Assembly (NCBI GenBank): GCA_005223145.1
Contig: NJBL01000015.1
Location: forward strand, 1-41,822
Length of the DNA: 41,822 nt
DNA from: a bacterium (candidate division B38) B3_B38
GTDB taxonomy: Bacteria > Acidobacteriota > B3-B38 > Guanabaribacteriales > B3-B38
Direction of reading: 5' to 3'
Positions within the stretch are counted from its first letter, which is position 1; each line of letters opens with the position of its first letter. The position numbers were made by a program, and so were the translations under genes. Under the pieces are notes generated by a model, which made no database searches, was not told the origin of the DNA, and worked only from the letters and a program-made list of their open reading frames with translations. Of the stretch, positions 33,626 through 41,822 are shown piece after piece.

Positions 33626-35842
33626 ATGAAGAGGGAATTTTTATTTTTCTTAATCATAGCTCAAGTCTTTTTGTACCAGTCTCTGGAAGGGGTAATTTTT
33701 TATGCTGAGCAAGAGATTGAATCTGACAAAATCCTGATGCCCGTAAGGGTTTCAGTGCCGCCCAAGATAGATGGCAGCTTAGACGATGAAGTATGGCAAA
33801 GCCCCCCGCTGGCCAAAGAATTTATAAGTTACTTTCCTTTGTATGGCGAGGTTCTGGCGCAGAAAACCGTGGTCTGGTTAGCTTATGACAGCAAAAACCT
33901 CTACTTCGCCTTCAAGTGCTATGATACGGAACCGGATAAGATTAAAACCTCCATAACGAAGAGAGATAACATGTTTAGTGATGACTGGGTGGGATTGTCC
34001 CTCGATTCCATGGGAAACAAGCAGAGCGCCTACGATCTTTGCGTAAATTCAAACGGTATACAGGGAGATAATATGAGGTCAGCTGTTGGTGGTGAAGATG
34101 TGTCGCCTGACTTTGTGTGGTATAGTGCAGGCGAGTTGACAGACGAAGGATACCAGGCGGAAATCTCCATTCCCTTGAAAAGCATACGCTTCAAAAGCGG
34201 CCAAGAGGTTAAGATGGGGATTCTTTTCTGGCGGAGAATAAGCCGCCTGGGCATAAGCGGCTCCTGGGCGGATATAAAGCCTGGCTACGGATTGTTCAAT
34301 ATGCAAGCATCAGTGATTTACAGAGACCTAAAAAGTCCTCTCAATTTGGAGCTGCTGCCCAGCTTCACCTATGGGAGAAACGATACAAGAGAGAATCCTG
34401 ATAGCTGGGGTAAGACAGAAACATTTAATGACATCGGAATGGGAATAAAATATGGGATTACCTCCTCAGTAACCGCTGATTTAACCCTTAACCCCGATTT
34501 CAGCCAGGTGGAGAGCGATGCCTTCCAGGTAGAGGTGAACCGCCGATACCCCATATTCTATACTGAAAAGCGCCCATTCTTTATGGAGGGAGTAGACATT
34601 CTCTACTTCGCTCTCATTCCTCATGGCAATATGTTCACCGCGGTTCATACCCGCAGGATAGTGGATCCCAACTGGGGTGCCAAGCTGACAGGGACCCTGG
34701 GCAAGACATCCTTTGGTATATTGGCTGCCGGAGACCAATGGCCAGGATTAGCCTGGGATGGTGAGGTCAATCCCTTTGAGGGGAAAACGGCACATTTCAC
34801 TATAGCCAGGGGAAAATACAGTCTCGGTGGGGAAAACTATATAGGCGGTCTTTACAGCGGACGAGAATTCGCAGGGGGCTACAACCGGGTAGTCGGGGGA
34901 GATGTAATGTACAGATTTCTCAAGAACCATCATACGAGTATCTCCTTAATGTAAAGCTATTACGGGGAACTGGAGGGCGGACCTGGCACCAGCGGCAGTG
35001 CCTTAAATTGCTTTTACCGTTACTTTACCAAGCCCTTAGGAATTTTGGTCACCTATGAGCAGTATGGCACCGATTTTAGAATGGACTCTGCTTTTTACGA
35101 ACGAATCGGCATCAGCAGCGGAAAAATCTGGATAGGACCAAGCTTCTATCCCAACCCGAAAAAGGTCTCCTGGCTCAAGCGAATTAATCCTAACTTTATT
35201 GCTGTTTATCTTCACGACTTCACCACCAATATGGATGATAGGTTTTGGAGCCTTTCTACTGAATTCAATTTTACTAAGCAGGGATTTTTAGAGATTGGTT
35301 ATATTTGGGAAAGTGAGAGCTGGGTTAATCAGACCTTTGACCAATCAAGCATAGAATTGAACGGAGGAGTTCAGATTACCAATTGGCTGCGTTTAGGTGG
35401 TAATTTTTTCAGGGGTGATAGAATTTATTATGACCCGGTGAATCCTTATCTGGGCTGGGGCAATTCAGGCGGCATCAATTTTACTTTGCAGCCCAGCGAC
35501 AAGCTACGCCAATATTTTGAATTCTATCATAGCGATTTCTATCGCTCTTCAGATGACCAGAAGATTTATGAAGTCAATATATTCAATACCCGCACCACCT
35601 ATCAATTTAATAAATATTTATTCGCCAGAGCCATCTTCCAATACAACAGCTACCAGCAAAAGCTGCTCACAGACCTGCTGGGCTCGTTTACCTTTATTCC
35701 CGGGACGGTTATCCATCTGGGATATGGTTCCATCTATGAAAAGAGGGACTGGCAGCAAAATAAGTGGGTATACGGGTTGGGTAATATGCTCAATATGAGA
35801 CGCAGCCTCTTTTTTAAAGCCAGCTACCTGTGGCGTTTTTAG
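33626..35842 (+). pseudogene. CBM9-like/DUF5916 outer-membrane protein interrupted by one in-frame stop
   Basis: A signal peptide (FLFFLIIAQVFLYQSLEG) is followed by a carbohydrate-binding family 9-like domain (PPKIDGSLDDEVWQ, VWLAYDSKNLYFAFKCYD) and then a DUF5916 beta-barrel region (GIKYGITSSVTADLTLNPDF, YPIFYTEKRPFFMEG). At 34952-34954 the frame meets TAA, yet the same frame continues open from 34955 to 35842 without any shift and ends in the aromatic outer-membrane signature YLWRF. The restored protein would be ~738 residues, normal for the family. One nonsense codon suggests a young pseudogene, a strain variant or a consensus error (CAA, GAA or AAA to TAA). Role in the family: predicted outer-membrane protein, function unknown. 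Confidence 0.85.
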
Positions 35843-35865
35843 TCCTTTCGCTGAAGCATTGAAAG

Positions 35866-35897
35866 GTTCCCTATTTTCTGGCTTAGGGAACATTTTT
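35866..35897 (+). terminator. Rho-independent terminator after the DUF5916 locus
   Basis: GTTCCCTA (35866-35873) and TAGGGAAC (35884-35891) form a perfect 8-bp stem with a 10-nt loop, followed by ATTTTTAT. Confidence 0.75.
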
Positions 35898-36153
35898 ATA
35901 TTTTGCCCAGATAAGGAAGCCAACGGGAAAAAGACAATAGCTGGATAAGCGATAATCTTTATTTAACTACGAGCTTTTACTGATGCTTATTAATACTGAA
36001 GTAAATACTCAGAATAATAGAACTGTCGGTTATCCAACTTCTTATTTCCAGAGACCATATTCAGCGCACTTTACAGCCCATTCAAAATTAGCCTGCCCCC
36101 CGATGTCCAGCTTCAGCAGAAGGGAGAGCAAAGCCCTGGCTAAGTTAAATGCC
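35898..36153 (+). other. Non-coding stretch upstream of the nuclease-domain gene
   Basis: About 250 bp between the terminator and the next promoter (whole gene-free gap 35843-36210). It contains only a short, family-less ORF (35983-36174), which I consider spurious because its end overlaps the promoter. Confidence 0.5.
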
Positions 36154-36182
36154 TTGACAATCGACAAAATGTAGTATATATT
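36154..36182 (+). promoter_or_regulatory. Near-consensus promoter of the bifunctional nuclease-domain gene
   Basis: TTGACA (36154-36159), a 17-bp spacer and TATATT (36177-36182) lie 28 bp upstream of the ATG at 36211. Confidence 0.75.
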
Positions 36183-36210
36183 TAAATTAAAAGAAGAAGG
36201 GAGTTACTCA

Positions 36211-36696
36211 ATGTTGATTGAGATGAAGATTAAAGGGTTGATGATAGACCCCATTAACAATATGCCGATGATTATCCTAAAGGATGTCGAGGGCAAGAAT
36301 GTCCTTCCCATATGGGTAGGGGTCTTCGAAGCCAATGCCATTGCCTTGCAGATTGAAAAAATTACCACCCCACGCCCCATGACTCACGACCTATTGAAAA
36401 ACATCCTCGCCAAAATGAATGCTAAGGTTGACAAAATAGCCATTACCGACCTTAAGAACAACACTTACTATGCTCTCATCTTCCTTAATGTCAATGGGCG
36501 GGAAGTTACCATTGACTCACGCCCCAGCGATGCCATCGCCCTTGCTCTGCGGACCAGTTCGCCAATCTATGTAGAACAGGCGGTCCTCGAACAGGCTAAA
36601 AGCCCAGATTTGGGAGAGGAATCCCCTGATGCCGATAAGATCCGAAAATGGTTCGAGAAACTCAAAGCAGAGGACATCAGCAAATATAAAATGTGA
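36211..36696 (+). CDS. Bifunctional nuclease-domain (DUF151) protein
   Basis: 161 residues, typical of the BFN/DUF151 family. Signature segments: GLMIDPINNMPMIILKD, LPIWVGVFEANAIALQIE, RPMTHDLL and REVTIDSRPSDAIALALR. A Thermotoga homologue has been crystallised and a plant homologue shows DNase/RNase activity; the bacterial role is unclear. The ATG follows AAGGGAG by 8 bp, and the gene has its own promoter. The charged C-terminal tail resembles a UVR-like helix (DKIRKWFEKLKAED). It stands as a single gene. Confidence 0.9.
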   Translation: MLIEMKIKGLMIDPINNMPMIILKDVEGKNVLPIWVGVFEANAIALQIEKITTPRPMTHDLLKNILAKMNAKVDKIAITDLKNNTYYALIFLNVNGREVTIDSRPSDAIALALRTSSPIYVEQAVLEQAKSPDLGEESPDADKIRKWFEKLKAEDISKYKM

Positions 36697-36792
36697 GCTA
36701 TTCTTCATTCCTCCCTTTTTAATCAAAGTAATCCTTCCTTAAAGGATAATTTTATATCTTCGCAGCCCTGGGCCTCGCATTGAGCTTTGATA

Positions 36793-36821
36793 TTGACAAA
36801 TCGCATCCCTTATGTTAGCTT
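36793..36821 (+). promoter_or_regulatory. Promoter of the cysteine desulfurase-mnmA operon
   Basis: TTGACA (36793-36798), a 17-bp spacer and TAGCTT (36816-36821). The -10 box lies inside the upstream extension beginning at ATG 36812, which supports the later start at 36863. Confidence 0.6.
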
Positions 36822-36862
36822 TTGATATAAAAGGGGTTAAGTCTTTCTTAAGGGCAGCAGCC

Positions 36863-38038
36863 ATGAAAGAGGGAATCTATTTTGATAACAATGCCACCAC
36901 CAGAACCGCCCCCGAGGTAGTGGAGGCAATGCGCCCTTACTTCAGCGAACATTATGGCAATGCCTCAAGTCTCCACCGCTTCGGACAAAGGGCAAGGTCT
37001 GCCATAGAGGAAGCAAGAGCTAAGGTCGCCCGCTTCCTTGGAGCAGAGCCAGAGGAGATAGTCTTCGTTAGTGGGGGGACCGAAGCCAATAACCTCGCCA
37101 TTAAGGGGGTCGTCTACACTCAGAGTAAGCATGGGAAACATATTATAACTTCTTCCATAGAGCATCATGCAGTAGGACGCCCCTGTGAACAGCTCAGGGA
37201 GATGGGGTTTCGGATAACAATCCTGCCGGTAGACCGCTATGGCATGGTTGACCCTGAAGCAGTACTTAAGGAGATAACCCGGGAGACCATCCTCATTTCT
37301 ATAATGTCCTCTAACAATGAGATAGGCACCATCCAGCCCATTGGAGAGATCGCACATATCGCCCATGAGAAGGGAATACTTTTTCATACTGATGCCGTTC
37401 AGAGCGCCGGGAAGCAAAATATCTCCGTGAAAGAGTGGGGAGTAGACCTTCTCACTATAAGTGGGCATAAGTTTCATGGTCCCAAAGGAATTGGAGTCCT
37501 TTACATAAAGAAGGGGATTAAGATAATCCCTCAGATTTACGGCGGTGATCAGGAGGTGGGCTACCGGGCGGGGACAGAGCCAGTCCCCTTAATTGTGGGC
37601 CTGGGAAAAGCTTGCCAGCTAGCATCTCTAAGGATTATGGATAGGTTAGAATATGTCTCCCAATTGCGTAACTATATGGAAAAGGGGATAAAGGAGAGGG
37701 TCGACGATATTATCATAAATGGTCATCCTTCCCTACGCCTTCCCAATACCTCCAGCATCAGCTTTCTGTATGCTATGGGAGAAGCCATTATGGTCCAGTT
37801 GGATGTGAAAGGGATTGCGGTGTCCACCGGTTCTGCCTGTACATCGGGAACCGAAGAGCCCTCCCATGTCCTCTCTGCCATTGGTTTAGCTCCGGAGACA
37901 GCCAAAGGAACCATTAGATTTAGCCTGAGCCATTACAACAACCGAAAAGAGGTTGATTACCTCCTTGAGGTTCTTCCCGAGATTGTCAGAAATATTAGGG
38001 AACTCTCACCACTATATAAGAAGAGAAAAAACATCTAA
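36863..38038 (+). CDS. Cysteine desulfurase (NifS/IscS family)
   Basis: 391 residues from ATG 36863. The enzyme removes sulfur from cysteine as a protein persulfide, using PLP. The N-terminus [15 protein letters not shown] is the family start. [15 protein letters not shown] and [10 protein letters not shown] bind the cofactor, [10 protein letters not shown] contains the PLP lysine, and [17 protein letters not shown] holds the catalytic Cys. The start at 36863 is chosen over 36812 because it fits the family N-terminus, has AAGGG upstream and lies downstream of the promoter. mnmA follows after one base, so the likely job is sulfur supply for tRNA thiolation as well as Fe-S cluster assembly. No iscU or iscR is adjacent. 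Confidence 0.93.
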   Translation: MKEGIYFDNNATTRTAPEVVEAMRPYFSEHYGNASSLHRFGQRARSAIEEARAKVARFLGAEPEEIVFVSGGTEANNLAIKGVVYTQSKHGKHIITSSIEHHAVGRPCEQLREMGFRITILPVDRYGMVDPEAVLKEITRETILISIMSSNNEIGTIQPIGEIAHIAHEKGILFHTDAVQSAGKQNISVKEWGVDLLTISGHKFHGPKGIGVLYIKKGIKIIPQIYGGDQEVGYRAGTEPVPLIVGLGKACQLASLRIMDRLEYVSQLRNYMEKGIKERVDDIIINGHPSLRLPNTSSISFLYAMGEAIMVQLDVKGIAVSTGSACTSGTEEPSHVLSAIGLAPETAKGTIRFSLSHYNNRKEVDYLLEVLPEIVRNIRELSPLYKKRKNI

Positions 38039-38039
38039 T

Positions 38040-39134
38040 ATGCCCGCAATGAACAAAAGAATTGCTGTCTCTATGAGTGGAGGAGTCGATAGCTCCCTCG
38101 CTACTGCCCTGCTCAAAGAGCAGGGAAACGAGGTGGTGGGTTTCTCCCTTCAGCTCTGGCGCGAGAAGGAAGCTTCCCCTTCTACCAGAAGGAGATGCTG
38201 CTCCTTTGGTGACCTGGCTGATGCTCGCCTGGTAGCAGACAAGTTAGGCATCCCTTATTATGTTATAAACCTGGAGGAAGAGTTCAGAAAAGAGGTTATA
38301 GATTATTTTATAAAGGAGTATCTCCAGGGCAGAACTCCCAATCCGTGCATCTGGTGCAACAGCAAGCTAAAGTTTGATCTTCTCCTGCAAAGGTCACTAT
38401 TGGCAGGGTGTCAAAAATTAGCCACAGGACATTACGCCCGGGTTGAGTATGACCACCTGAGAGAGAGGTATATATTGAAAAAGGGTATCGACCCTGCTAA
38501 AGACCAGTCCTACTTCCTTTTCAACCTTACCCAGGAGCAGCTCCGCTACCTCACTCTACCTATAGGTTTCCTTACCAAAGTTCGAGTCCGTCAGATGGCT
38601 GAGGAAAGGGGGCTTCCAGTTGCCTTCAAGGACGAAAGCCAGGAGGTCTGCTTCGTCTCCGACTCAAATTATGCTGTCTTTATAGAGAAGACCCTGCATA
38701 AATTATCCACAGGAGCAGGGTTCATTATAGATAGCAAAGGTAATACCATAGGAAAGCATAAGGGGATTCATCATTACACCATCGGCCAGAGAAGAGGCAT
38801 GGGAATTGCCGCTCCTCACCCCCTTTATGTGATTGCCATCGACCCCCAGAAGAATCTCATTGTCGCTGGTTCTGAGGAGAAGCTTTATAGTTCCAAGCTC
38901 ACTGCTGATAATATCAATTGGCTCTCTATTGATTCCATAGATAAGCCGATAGAAGTGACTGCCAAAATCCGCTATAAGCACAAGGGAGAATCAGCTCTGG
39001 TAACTCCCCGGAAGGGGAGGGGAGTAGTGGTAGAATTTGAGCAGCCACAGCGGGCTATAACCCCGGGGCAGGCTGTGGTCTTCTACCAGGGGGAAGAGGT
39101 AGTCGGGGGCGGGTGGATTCAGCGAGCTTTTTGA
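38040..39134 (+). CDS. mnmA: tRNA-specific 2-thiouridylase MnmA
   Basis: About 364 residues. MnmA activates U34 of tRNA Lys/Glu/Gln with ATP and inserts sulfur. The PP-loop [11 protein letters not shown] is near the N-terminus. [14 protein letters not shown] holds the first catalytic Cys, ESQEVCFV the second, with [15 protein letters not shown] and [15 protein letters not shown] as family segments. A C-terminal beta-barrel follows. The ATG at 38040 begins one base after the desulfurase stop (38038); ATG 38049 is an alternative. The longer frame reaching back to 37953 lies within the desulfurase gene and is unlikely. Translational coupling with the desulfurase fits direct sulfur transfer. Confidence 0.95.
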   Translation: MPAMNKRIAVSMSGGVDSSLATALLKEQGNEVVGFSLQLWREKEASPSTRRRCCSFGDLADARLVADKLGIPYYVINLEEEFRKEVIDYFIKEYLQGRTPNPCIWCNSKLKFDLLLQRSLLAGCQKLATGHYARVEYDHLRERYILKKGIDPAKDQSYFLFNLTQEQLRYLTLPIGFLTKVRVRQMAEERGLPVAFKDESQEVCFVSDSNYAVFIEKTLHKLSTGAGFIIDSKGNTIGKHKGIHHYTIGQRRGMGIAAPHPLYVIAIDPQKNLIVAGSEEKLYSSKLTADNINWLSIDSIDKPIEVTAKIRYKHKGESALVTPRKGRGVVVEFEQPQRAITPGQAVVFYQGEEVVGGGWIQRAF

Positions 39135-39241
39135 GTTTTTGATGCCAGGCTTAAGTTTAGAATTAGTAAATTCGTTTGAACTACATGAAAAAATAAGGGG
39201 GTTGGAAGGAAAAGCTCCCTTAGTTTTGAAAGGAGGAACCT

Positions 39242-40141
39242 ATGCTCCCCATTAAAAAGATTTTGTTCGCTACCGATTTTTCCGAATGCGCCAATTACGC
39301 CTTCAAGTATTCTGTAATCCTGGCAGAAAAATATAACGCTGAGTTGGTGATGTTCCATGCAATAGTTATGTTCCGGGATGACCCCAACAACCCCGATTAT
39401 CGATTCCCTGATATGACCGATTGTTATAAGACAATTGAGAAAGCCTCCCATAAAGAGTTCGACCGCCTATGCAGCGATTGGAAGAAGCTGAAAACCAAAA
39501 ATGTGGTAGTCCGCGGATTCTCTCCCGCTGAGGAAATCCTCCAGTATGCTGAAGCTAAGAACATGGACTTGATTGTGATGGGGACTCATGGGCGTTCTGC
39601 CATAACCCGCTTCTTCCTAGGGAGTACTGCCGAGAAGGTGGTCCGTTTCTCTCTCTGCCCGGTGGTCACCCTCAGAGAGGAGCCGAAGGAGTTTATCAAA
39701 ACAAGAAGATACGGCAGAATCCTCTTCCCTACCGATTATTCCGAATATGCCCAGAAGGCTTTAAAATGGCCGGTGGAACTGGCAAAGGATTACCACACTG
39801 AGCTGGATGTCCTCCATGTGATAGAGCAGAATATTCCCCCTCAATACTACTCAGCAGAGATAAGCTCCATTTTTGACCTGGACCGCAAACTGAAAAAGCG
39901 AGCAATGAAGGCCTTAGCACGGTTCCTGGAGGGGGTTGACAGAAAGGAGGTTGATGTAAGGAGGTTTATCAGGGAAGGGAAATCGGATGTGGAGATTGTG
40001 AAGTTCGCCGAAAAGAGGTCTATCGACCTTATAGTAATGTCCTCCCACGGGATGAGCGGTATTGAACGCATCCTTATGGGCAGCACCACCGAGAGGGTGC
40101 TCCGCCGAGCCCTCTGCCCCCTTCTTACCATCAAGGGCTGA
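39242..40141 (+). CDS. Universal stress protein with two UspA domains
   Basis: 299 residues made of two tandem UspA domains (about 1-147 and 155-299). Each starts with a KILFATDFSE/RILFPTDYSE strand and ends with the ATP-binding G-2x-G-9x-G(S/T) motif: MGTHGRSAITRFFLGSTAEK and MSSHGMSGIERILMGSTTER. Both domains keep the motif, so both may bind ATP. AAAGGAGG precedes the ATG. Single gene, with role in stress survival inferred from the family. Confidence 0.92.
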   Translation: MLPIKKILFATDFSECANYAFKYSVILAEKYNAELVMFHAIVMFRDDPNNPDYRFPDMTDCYKTIEKASHKEFDRLCSDWKKLKTKNVVVRGFSPAEEILQYAEAKNMDLIVMGTHGRSAITRFFLGSTAEKVVRFSLCPVVTLREEPKEFIKTRRYGRILFPTDYSEYAQKALKWPVELAKDYHTELDVLHVIEQNIPPQYYSAEISSIFDLDRKLKKRAMKALARFLEGVDRKEVDVRRFIREGKSDVEIVKFAEKRSIDLIVMSSHGMSGIERILMGSTTERVLRRALCPLLTIKG

Positions 40142-40243
40142 GCTATTTATTAGCGATTAGCAAGAAGTTCGGAGTAGATATGTTGTAACATCTATAATTC
40201 TCATTCTAATTTAACTAAGTTTATTCTCTATTGAAAAAAATAT

Positions 40244-40271
40244 TTGACATATAAGCTTGAAACCTTATAAT
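40244..40271 (+). promoter_or_regulatory. Consensus sigma70 promoter
   Basis: TTGACA (40244-40249), a 16-bp spacer and TATAAT (40266-40271), both perfect boxes. It lies 28 bp upstream of the first possible start (40299) of the truncated gene that follows. Confidence 0.8.
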
Positions 40272-40298
40272 ATACAAATATAAGGATGTATGCTTATA

Positions 40299-40490
40299 AT
40301 GGATACTAACAAAATCTATTCAGTTATAACAGGAGATATTGTAAAATCAACTTTATTTGATCCTAAACAAAGGAATGAAGTATTAAGCCTATTAAAAGAA
40401 GCTCTTCAATTATCAGAAGAATTCGAGACTGAAAAAAACGAATTTATTAAATTTTCTGAAATATTCAGAGGAGATTCCTTCCAAGGAGTT
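40299..40490 (+). CDS. N-terminal part of a SatD-like protein, cut off by an assembly junction
   Basis: About 64 codons of AT-rich sequence from ATG 40299 (an alternative TTA/ATA-proximal start at 40290 is less likely) reading YSVITGDIVKSTLFDP ... FIKFSEIFRGDSFQ. The pattern VITGDIVxS ... IxRGDSFQ resembles SatD-family/adenylate-cyclase-like small proteins often found in mobile or defence-linked contexts (from memory, moderate). At about 40490 the base composition jumps from ~30% to ~65% GC and the homology ends. The rest of the gene is not in this window. Confidence 0.6.
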
Positions 40491-40513
40491 ACGTCGAGTC
40501 CGAGGGCCTCAGG

Positions 40514-40825
40514 CTACCCCTTCCGCCGCAGCGCCTCTCTCAGCGTCATCCACATCAAGCGCGGCACGGCCCATGCCCGCGGCAGACGGCTCGGCTCCCG
40601 AAGCACCCGGTACAGCCACTCCAGCCCCACCCGCTGCATCCATCGCGGGGCGCGCTTCACTCGCCCGGCGATCACGTCGAAGCTCCCCCCAACCCCGATC
40701 GCCACGGGCACCTGCAGCTCCGCCAGGTGACCTCGAATCCACTTCTCCTGCCTCGGCGCGCCGAAGGCGACGAACAGGATGTCCGGCCGCGCCTCGGCGA
40801 TCGCCCGCACGTGGTCGGGTCCGGT
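40514..40825 (-). pseudogene. Fragment: C-terminal part of a WecG/TagA/CpsF (GT26) glycosyltransferase
   Basis: [35 protein letters not shown] and [16 protein letters not shown] are the GT26 hallmark segments. Only the C-terminal ~100 residues are present, running to a stop at 40514. Members transfer N-acetylmannosaminuronic acid or N-acetylmannosamine to lipid-linked sugars. GC-rich and out of context here. Confidence 0.8.
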
Positions 40826-41011
40826 GCCGCAGCACCCACCCACCATGGTCGCGCCGAGCGCCACCGCCTGGCGGGCGAAGTGGGCGATATAGCTCGGCGT
40901 GGCCGGCGGCATGAAGACCCGCCCGTCACGACGCGACAGCACCCCCGCATTTGGCATGGCCGCCGGCGGGACCTCGCCCCGGGCGGTTGCGCGCAGGCTC
41001 GCGAGCGCGCA
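40820..41011 (-). pseudogene. Fragment: homocysteine S-methyltransferase domain
   Basis: The translation [16 protein letters not shown] ... [19 protein letters not shown] carries the GGCCGT zinc-binding motif of homocysteine methyltransferases (as in MetH or the bifunctional methyltransferase/MTHFR proteins). About 60 residues only; it joins the GT26 fragment at EARPD without a stop. Confidence 0.75.
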
Positions 41012-41263
41012 CTCGCGATGGCACGCCGGGCCGCGATCGAGTCGGTGGCCGGGGTTCGGGTCCGCAGCTCGCTCGTCTCGTTCGACGGCATACGGGGTGC
41101 CGACGCCTCGAGTCTCGTCCAGAGCCTGACCGCCAGTCGCGCGGATGCGCTGGTGCTCGACGAGGCGCTGCGGGTCGCCGTCCGCCACGGATATCCGCCC
41201 CTGGAGATGGCGGCCCTGGCGACGCTGGCCGGGCGGGCGCTCGATGCGGAGCAGTTGCCGGCG
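41011..41263. other. GC-rich segment not assigned to a family
   Basis: All frames are fairly open because of high GC. The plus-strand reading ([20 protein letters not shown], then [16 protein letters not shown]) looks more protein-like than the minus-strand one, but I cannot name a family. Confidence 0.4.
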
Positions 41264-41467
41264 GACCAGTTGGGAAAGGATGTGGCCGCTGGGGTGGTCG
41301 CGCAAGCGGGTTACGTCTTCGGAGGTGATCGGCTGGCGGTAGGCGACGATGGCGAGCGTCTCCAGCGACGCCTGGGTCAGGCGCGACTCGCCCCGGGTGC
41401 GGAGCAGCGCCGACAGGACGTCGTGATATTCCGGCAGCGTGAGCATCTGGTAACCCCCGGCGATCTC
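41263..41467 (-). pseudogene. Fragment: segregation and condensation protein ScpB
   Basis: [16 protein letters not shown], then [20 protein letters not shown], then [15 protein letters not shown] match the second winged-helix domain of ScpB. About 65 residues, open at both ends. It belongs to a GC-rich source, not to the smc-bearing genome. Confidence 0.8.
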
Positions 41468-41626
41468 CTGATAAAATTGATCCTCAGCGGCTTTTCGGGC
41501 TTCGTATTGCATGTCGTTCCAGACCTTCTGTCGCACTTCGATCCAGTCCGGGATGCGTGAATCCGTTCGCCAAGTCACCTTGACGAGATGCAGTCCATAC
41601 CCTGACTCCAATGGCCCTTGCCACTC
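41462..41626 (-). pseudogene. Fragment: parvulin-like peptidylprolyl isomerase, C-terminal part
   Basis: [18 protein letters not shown] followed by [15 protein letters not shown] and AAEDQFYQE matches the end of periplasmic PpiC-type isomerases (GPIxSxYGxHLVxV...). About 50 residues, joined to the DUF1080 fragment at GEWQGP. Confidence 0.7.
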
Positions 41627-41821
41627 ACCCGGTTTCAGGCAGGCATTGACCAGAGGAACGGCCCTGCCATATAGTGCGGCACACTGGCCGTCGGGATACG
41701 TCGAATTCTCGTAGGAATCAAGGACCTGGACTTCGTAGGTTGACATTAAATACACCCCGCTGTTGCCCCGGTCCTGGCCGCTTCCGGTGACACTTGACGG
41801 AGTAGCAAACTCAACGTGCAC
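41618..41821 (-). pseudogene. Fragment: DUF1080 (3-keto-disaccharide hydrolase-like) domain
   Basis: [39 protein letters not shown] and [13 protein letters not shown] are the core of DUF1080, a concanavalin-like domain abundant in Planctomycetes, Verrucomicrobia and Bacteroidota. About 68 residues, running off the window edge. Confidence 0.85.
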
Positions 41822-41822
41822 C

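Larger units (their letters stand above)
40490..41822. other. GC-rich mosaic of unrelated gene fragments, probable assembly chimera
   Basis: From about 40490 the sequence becomes very GC-rich and holds pieces of at least five unrelated conserved proteins in a row on the minus strand. Each is 150-310 bp and none has a natural start or end. The joins fall at residues shared by the neighbouring families (for example GEWQGP, AGGY and EARPD). The codon use and composition match nothing else in the window. This is best read as short-read misassembly at a contig end. Confidence 0.85.

Noticed and set aside
35983-36174. 63-codon frame upstream of the bifunctional nuclease-domain gene
   Set aside because: No ribosome-binding site or family match, and its 3' end overlaps a near-consensus promoter.
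36812-36862. Upstream ATG extension of the cysteine desulfurase
   Set aside because: The -10 box of the promoter overlaps this start, and the family N-terminus begins at 36863.
40514-41821. A single 435-residue novel multidomain protein on the minus strand
   Set aside because: It strings together partial domains of five unrelated families with no complete domain and joins at shared residues, which fits misassembly better than a gene.
1-41822. CRISPR arrays, complete insertion sequences, phage genes or rRNA
   Set aside because: I found no regular direct repeats with unique spacers, no transposase or integrase motifs, no phage structural genes and no rRNA-like sequence. The only regular repeat is protein-coding (24-935).

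Overview
The window looks like a metagenomic contig from an uncultured, probably anaerobic Gram-negative bacterium of roughly 50% GC. Four secreted or envelope families (GWxTD, DUF5916 with a CBM9-like domain, a DUF5117-type metzincin and a large M14 peptidase) are common in Acidobacteriota/Aminicenantes and FCB-type genomes. This placement is inferred from family content only. No 16S or other phylogenetic marker tree was available.

Layout. (1) 1-8715, plus strand: a central-carbon operon holding a succinyl/citryl-CoA synthetase alpha-like protein (5' truncated, fused to a nine-copy PDWL repeat), a citryl-CoA lyase/citrate synthase-like protein, an HD-domain protein, two LeuC/LeuD-type hydro-lyase pairs flanking an isocitrate dehydrogenase-like enzyme, and a metallo-beta-lactamase-fold protein. 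(2) 8725-12797, minus strand: an aminotransferase relic, an AlaX-type alanyl-tRNA editing protein and a secreted M14 peptidase. (3) 12937-16312: an NCS1 permease, DUF1177, AroM and small-protein operon with its own promoter and terminator. (4) 16349-18598: a GWxTD protein, and on the opposite strand HU and a BioY-like membrane protein. (5) 18600-23011: a carbohydrate/compatible-solute block with a GH57-like relic, galT, a glgA relic, and a glycosyltransferase plus HAD phosphatase probably making glucosyl- or mannosylglycerate. (6) 23340-25965: a decayed metalloprotease gene. (7) tRNA-Thr(CGU), then smc, purine nucleoside phosphorylase, cytidine deaminase, a phosphoesterase and miaB. (8) A DUF5916 outer-membrane protein split by one in-frame stop, a bifunctional-nuclease-domain protein, cysteine desulfurase with mnmA, and a two-domain universal stress protein. 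(9) A truncated gene at 40290, then an abrupt change to very GC-rich sequence.

The first operon could run citrate cleavage (citryl-CoA synthetase then lyase) joined to citrate/isocitrate/2-oxoglutarate interconversion, as in the reductive TCA cycle, or a branched homologue that needs a second hydro-lyase. The second LeuC-like subunit has Cys where the family normally has the active-site His of its Asp-His pair, so the two pairs are unlikely to be simple duplicates.

Two cautions apply. First, at least five loci are broken (aminotransferase, GH57-like, glgA, DUF5117 metalloprotease, DUF5916), which suggests active gene decay or local consensus errors. Second, 40490-41822 is a run of fragments of unrelated genes (GT26, homocysteine methyltransferase, ScpB, parvulin-like, DUF1080) joined at short shared stretches. 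It is almost certainly an assembly chimera, and the PDWL-repeat/synthetase join at the left end deserves the same suspicion.
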